Part shown: positions 62,410 through 64,000 of the stretch, one piece after another
How the letters are laid out: each line of letters starts with the position of its first letter
Numbering within the stretch: position 1 is the first letter of the stretch
NCBI RefSeq assembly: GCF_017114995.1
Contig: NZ_JABXKL010000091.1
Coordinates: forward strand, 186,001-250,000
Direction of reading: 5' to 3'
Source of the DNA: Nostoc sp. NMS9
GTDB lineage: Bacteria; Cyanobacteriota; Cyanobacteriia; Cyanobacteriales; Nostocaceae
DNA length: 64,000 nucleotides
Notes under the pieces: model-generated
What the model was told of the DNA's origin: nothing
The model's database searches: none
The model's input: the letters and a program-made list of their open reading frames with translations, nothing else
Position numbers and translations under genes: made by a program

Positions 62410-64000
62410 ATGAAGTATCAAGTTGGGGATGAGTTTTTACAAGAACTACCACTGATTTTAGGGGGGCCAATCCTCAAACATACTGAGCCAGAGTCAGTGA
62501 CAGTATGGGTGGCACTGAAACAGTTTTGTCAGGTAGAACTTAAGGTTTATCACACAACAAATGATGGTGAAGCACTAGGAAATTGCTTATTGGAGGGAGA
62601 ACGCTCTACCTTTGCTCTGGGTAAGTATCTTCATGTACTTGCCATCACGGCTCGGTCTACAATTGGACATCGCCTAACTGGAGGTCGCATCTATGCATAC
62701 GACCTCCAGTTTACTCTTGCTGACCAAACCACGGAAACTCTGCAACAAGCATTATGTTCAAACTCCTCTCCTCCAGTCAGCATTAGCTACTTCGATCATC
62801 AAAAACCAACCTTTGTTCTGCCGCCAAGCCATCTTCAAGATTTGCAAATTGTCCATGCTTCCTGCCGTAAACCTCATGGTCATGGGTTTGATGCATTGCC
62901 GATTCTCGACAGTATGATTCAGGCGTCAGCAAATCAACCCCAACGCCGCCCTCACCAACTGTTCCTCACCGGAGATCAAATTTACGGTGACGATGTAGCA
63001 GATCCGTCGTTGTGGGTTGCCACTACTCTTGGTGATGCCCTCTTGGGTTGGGAAGAACAACTTCCTGTAAATGGAATGTACTGCACTCCCCAGCAACTAA
63101 TACCTGGAGAGCGGGCTGATGTGGCGACAAATCAAGCTGGTTTGACCGCAGGATTACATAATAAAGCTGAGAAAGTCAACAGTCATCTTTTCAGTCTGGG
63201 TGAATATTACGCTACTTATTTACTAGCTTGGTCGCCAGTGTGCTGGCCGACAACATTTCCCAAAGGACAGCAAGTAACGAGCGATCGCCATGCTATCAAA
63301 GACTGGAATCGCGCAGTCAAGCATTTGCGACAATTCATTTATACCCTTTGGAAAGTGCGCCGCGCCCTTGCCAATATCCCCATACACAGCATCTTTGATG
63401 ACCATGATGTTAGTGATGACTGGAATTTAAACCAAGCTTGGTGTTTGCGAGTGCTGGGGCGTCCATTAGGGCGAAGAATAGTCCAAAATGCATTGTTAGC
63501 CTACACAGTATTTCAAGGATGGGGCAATACACCTGGGCAATTTGCGGAAGGAAAACCAGGTGAAAAGCTGTTGGTGGCTGCACAAGCTTGGTCAGCTTCT
63601 CAAGGAACAGATGCAAAGGCTGATGAGGCGATCGCTCGTTATGTAGGAATGCCAGCCAACGATCCCCATACAGACTTACCTATTTTAGTCCGAGACGGTA
63701 CAGTATTTATTCTAGATCGGCATCCTGAAGCGCTGACTTGGCACTACATAGTCCGCAGCGATTGCCATGAAGTAATTGTGCTGGATACGCGTACATGGCG
63801 GGGTTATCCAGCCGATCAAAAACCAATTGCGCCGCCGATGCTGTTGTGTCCAAAGGCTTTTGAGCAACAACTACTTTTACCTTTACAACAAATAGATGAA
63901 CAAACTCAGATTAAAACTACATTTGTGATTGCGCCCACTAATGTATTTGGATTACAAGTGATTGATTGGATTCATCATTGGCACTTAAAACAGGAGAAAG
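62410..64000 (+). CDS. PhoD-like metallophosphatase, cut by the window end
   Basis: The frame from ATG 62410 is open to the last base (530 codons so far), so the C-terminus lies outside the window. It begins MKYQVGDEFLQELPLILGGPILKHTEPESVTVWVAL, the N-terminal beta domain of PhoD-like proteins. The metal-site motifs LFLTGDQIYGDDVAD and IHSIFDDHDVSDDWN are those of the PhoD calcium/iron phosphatase-phosphodiesterase superfamily. It has no obvious signal peptide, unlike secreted PhoD, so it may act in the cytoplasm. The substrate is unknown. Confidence 0.82.
   Translation, partial: MKYQVGDEFLQELPLILGGPILKHTEPESVTVWVALKQFCQVELKVYHTTNDGEALGNCLLEGERSTFALGKYLHVLAITARSTIGHRLTGGRIYAYDLQFTLADQTTETLQQALCSNSSPPVSISYFDHQKPTFVLPPSHLQDLQIVHASCRKPHGHGFDALPILDSMIQASANQPQRRPHQLFLTGDQIYGDDVADPSLWVATTLGDALLGWEEQLPVNGMYCTPQQLIPGERADVATNQAGLTAGLHNKAEKVNSHLFSLGEYYATYLLAWSPVCWPTTFPKGQQVTSDRHAIKDWNRAVKHLRQFIYTLWKVRRALANIPIHSIFDDHDVSDDWNLNQAWCLRVLGRPLGRRIVQNALLAYTVFQGWGNTPGQFAEGKPGEKLLVAAQAWSASQGTDAKADEAIARYVGMPANDPHTDLPILVRDGTVFILDRHPEALTWHYIVRSDCHEVIVLDTRTWRGYPADQKPIAPPMLLCPKAFEQQLLLPLQQIDEQTQIKTTFVIAPTNVFGLQVIDWIHHWHLKQEK

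Noticed and set aside
62693..62917. Open frame of 74 residues inside the phosphatase region
   Set aside because: It is an out-of-frame shadow of the PhoD-like gene, which is open from 62410 to the window end.
1..64000. tRNA or rRNA genes
   Set aside because: I looked for GTTCGA-type T-arm contexts and cloverleaf ends and found none that fit; a covariance search would be decisive.

Overview
The window is chromosomal DNA of a filamentous, probably Nostoc-type cyanobacterium. The evidence is the frequent HIP1 octamer GCGATCGC, two psbA genes (photosystem II D1), a GUN4 gene, cyanobacterial-type phosphoenolpyruvate carboxylase and NADP isocitrate dehydrogenase, and many short tandem heptamer repeats and GC-rich palindromes between genes.

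Layout. 1-1020 is AT-rich and geneless. 1021-9640 carries a methyltransferase-like gene, a dimodular non-ribosomal peptide synthetase (A-PCP-C-A-PCP-TE) and an aldo/keto reductase. 9849-14979 holds a CorC/HlyC-type membrane protein and mfd. 14980-20340 is an accessory hotspot: 63-bp tandem repeats, a DUF29 gene, two toxin-antitoxin-like pairs and a TIR-TPR gene, interleaved with two frameshifted copies of the last ~320 bp of mfd plus a smaller mfd remnant. 20378-34747 is mostly housekeeping (Nudix, DUF3531, TPR protein, ABC ATPases, rsmG, an exported SOD, gun4, icd, mtnA, a GNAT, dxs). 35019-39021 has small unknown genes, a 21-bp repeat array, a ferritin-like protein, a second aldo/keto reductase and an IS630-type transposase remnant. 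39128-42698 is a TMEM175-like channel, a flavin monooxygenase and a DsbA/FrnE-like oxidoreductase next to a divergent LysR regulator. 42887-51455 has ppc and a probable polysaccharide O-acetylation pair (DUF1574/SGNH protein plus MBOAT acyltransferase). 51807-60357 has two psbA genes flanking a siderophore-uptake block (PepSY reductase-like protein, TonB-dependent receptor, AraC/PchR-like regulator) and a Uma2 gene. An ACT-malic enzyme and a PhoD-like phosphatase that runs off the right edge close the window.

What stands out. First, the TIR and TPR parts of a possible defence protein lie in different frames joined at an A8-G run that contains the dnaX-type slippery heptamer A AAA AAG in the right phase; the TPR frame has no convincing start of its own. 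Second, the mfd 3' end is repeated downstream of each inserted cassette, and both copies begin at a HIP1 octamer and end at the stop codon. Third, short intergenic repeats have entered coding sequence: three places in mfd, one in ppc, and the end of the second psbA, where the old reading frame and stop can still be seen just downstream. Fourth, a 20-bp direct repeat with 21-bp spacing upstream of the TonB receptor looks like an AraC-family operator. All function calls rest on reading motifs by eye; no database search was run.
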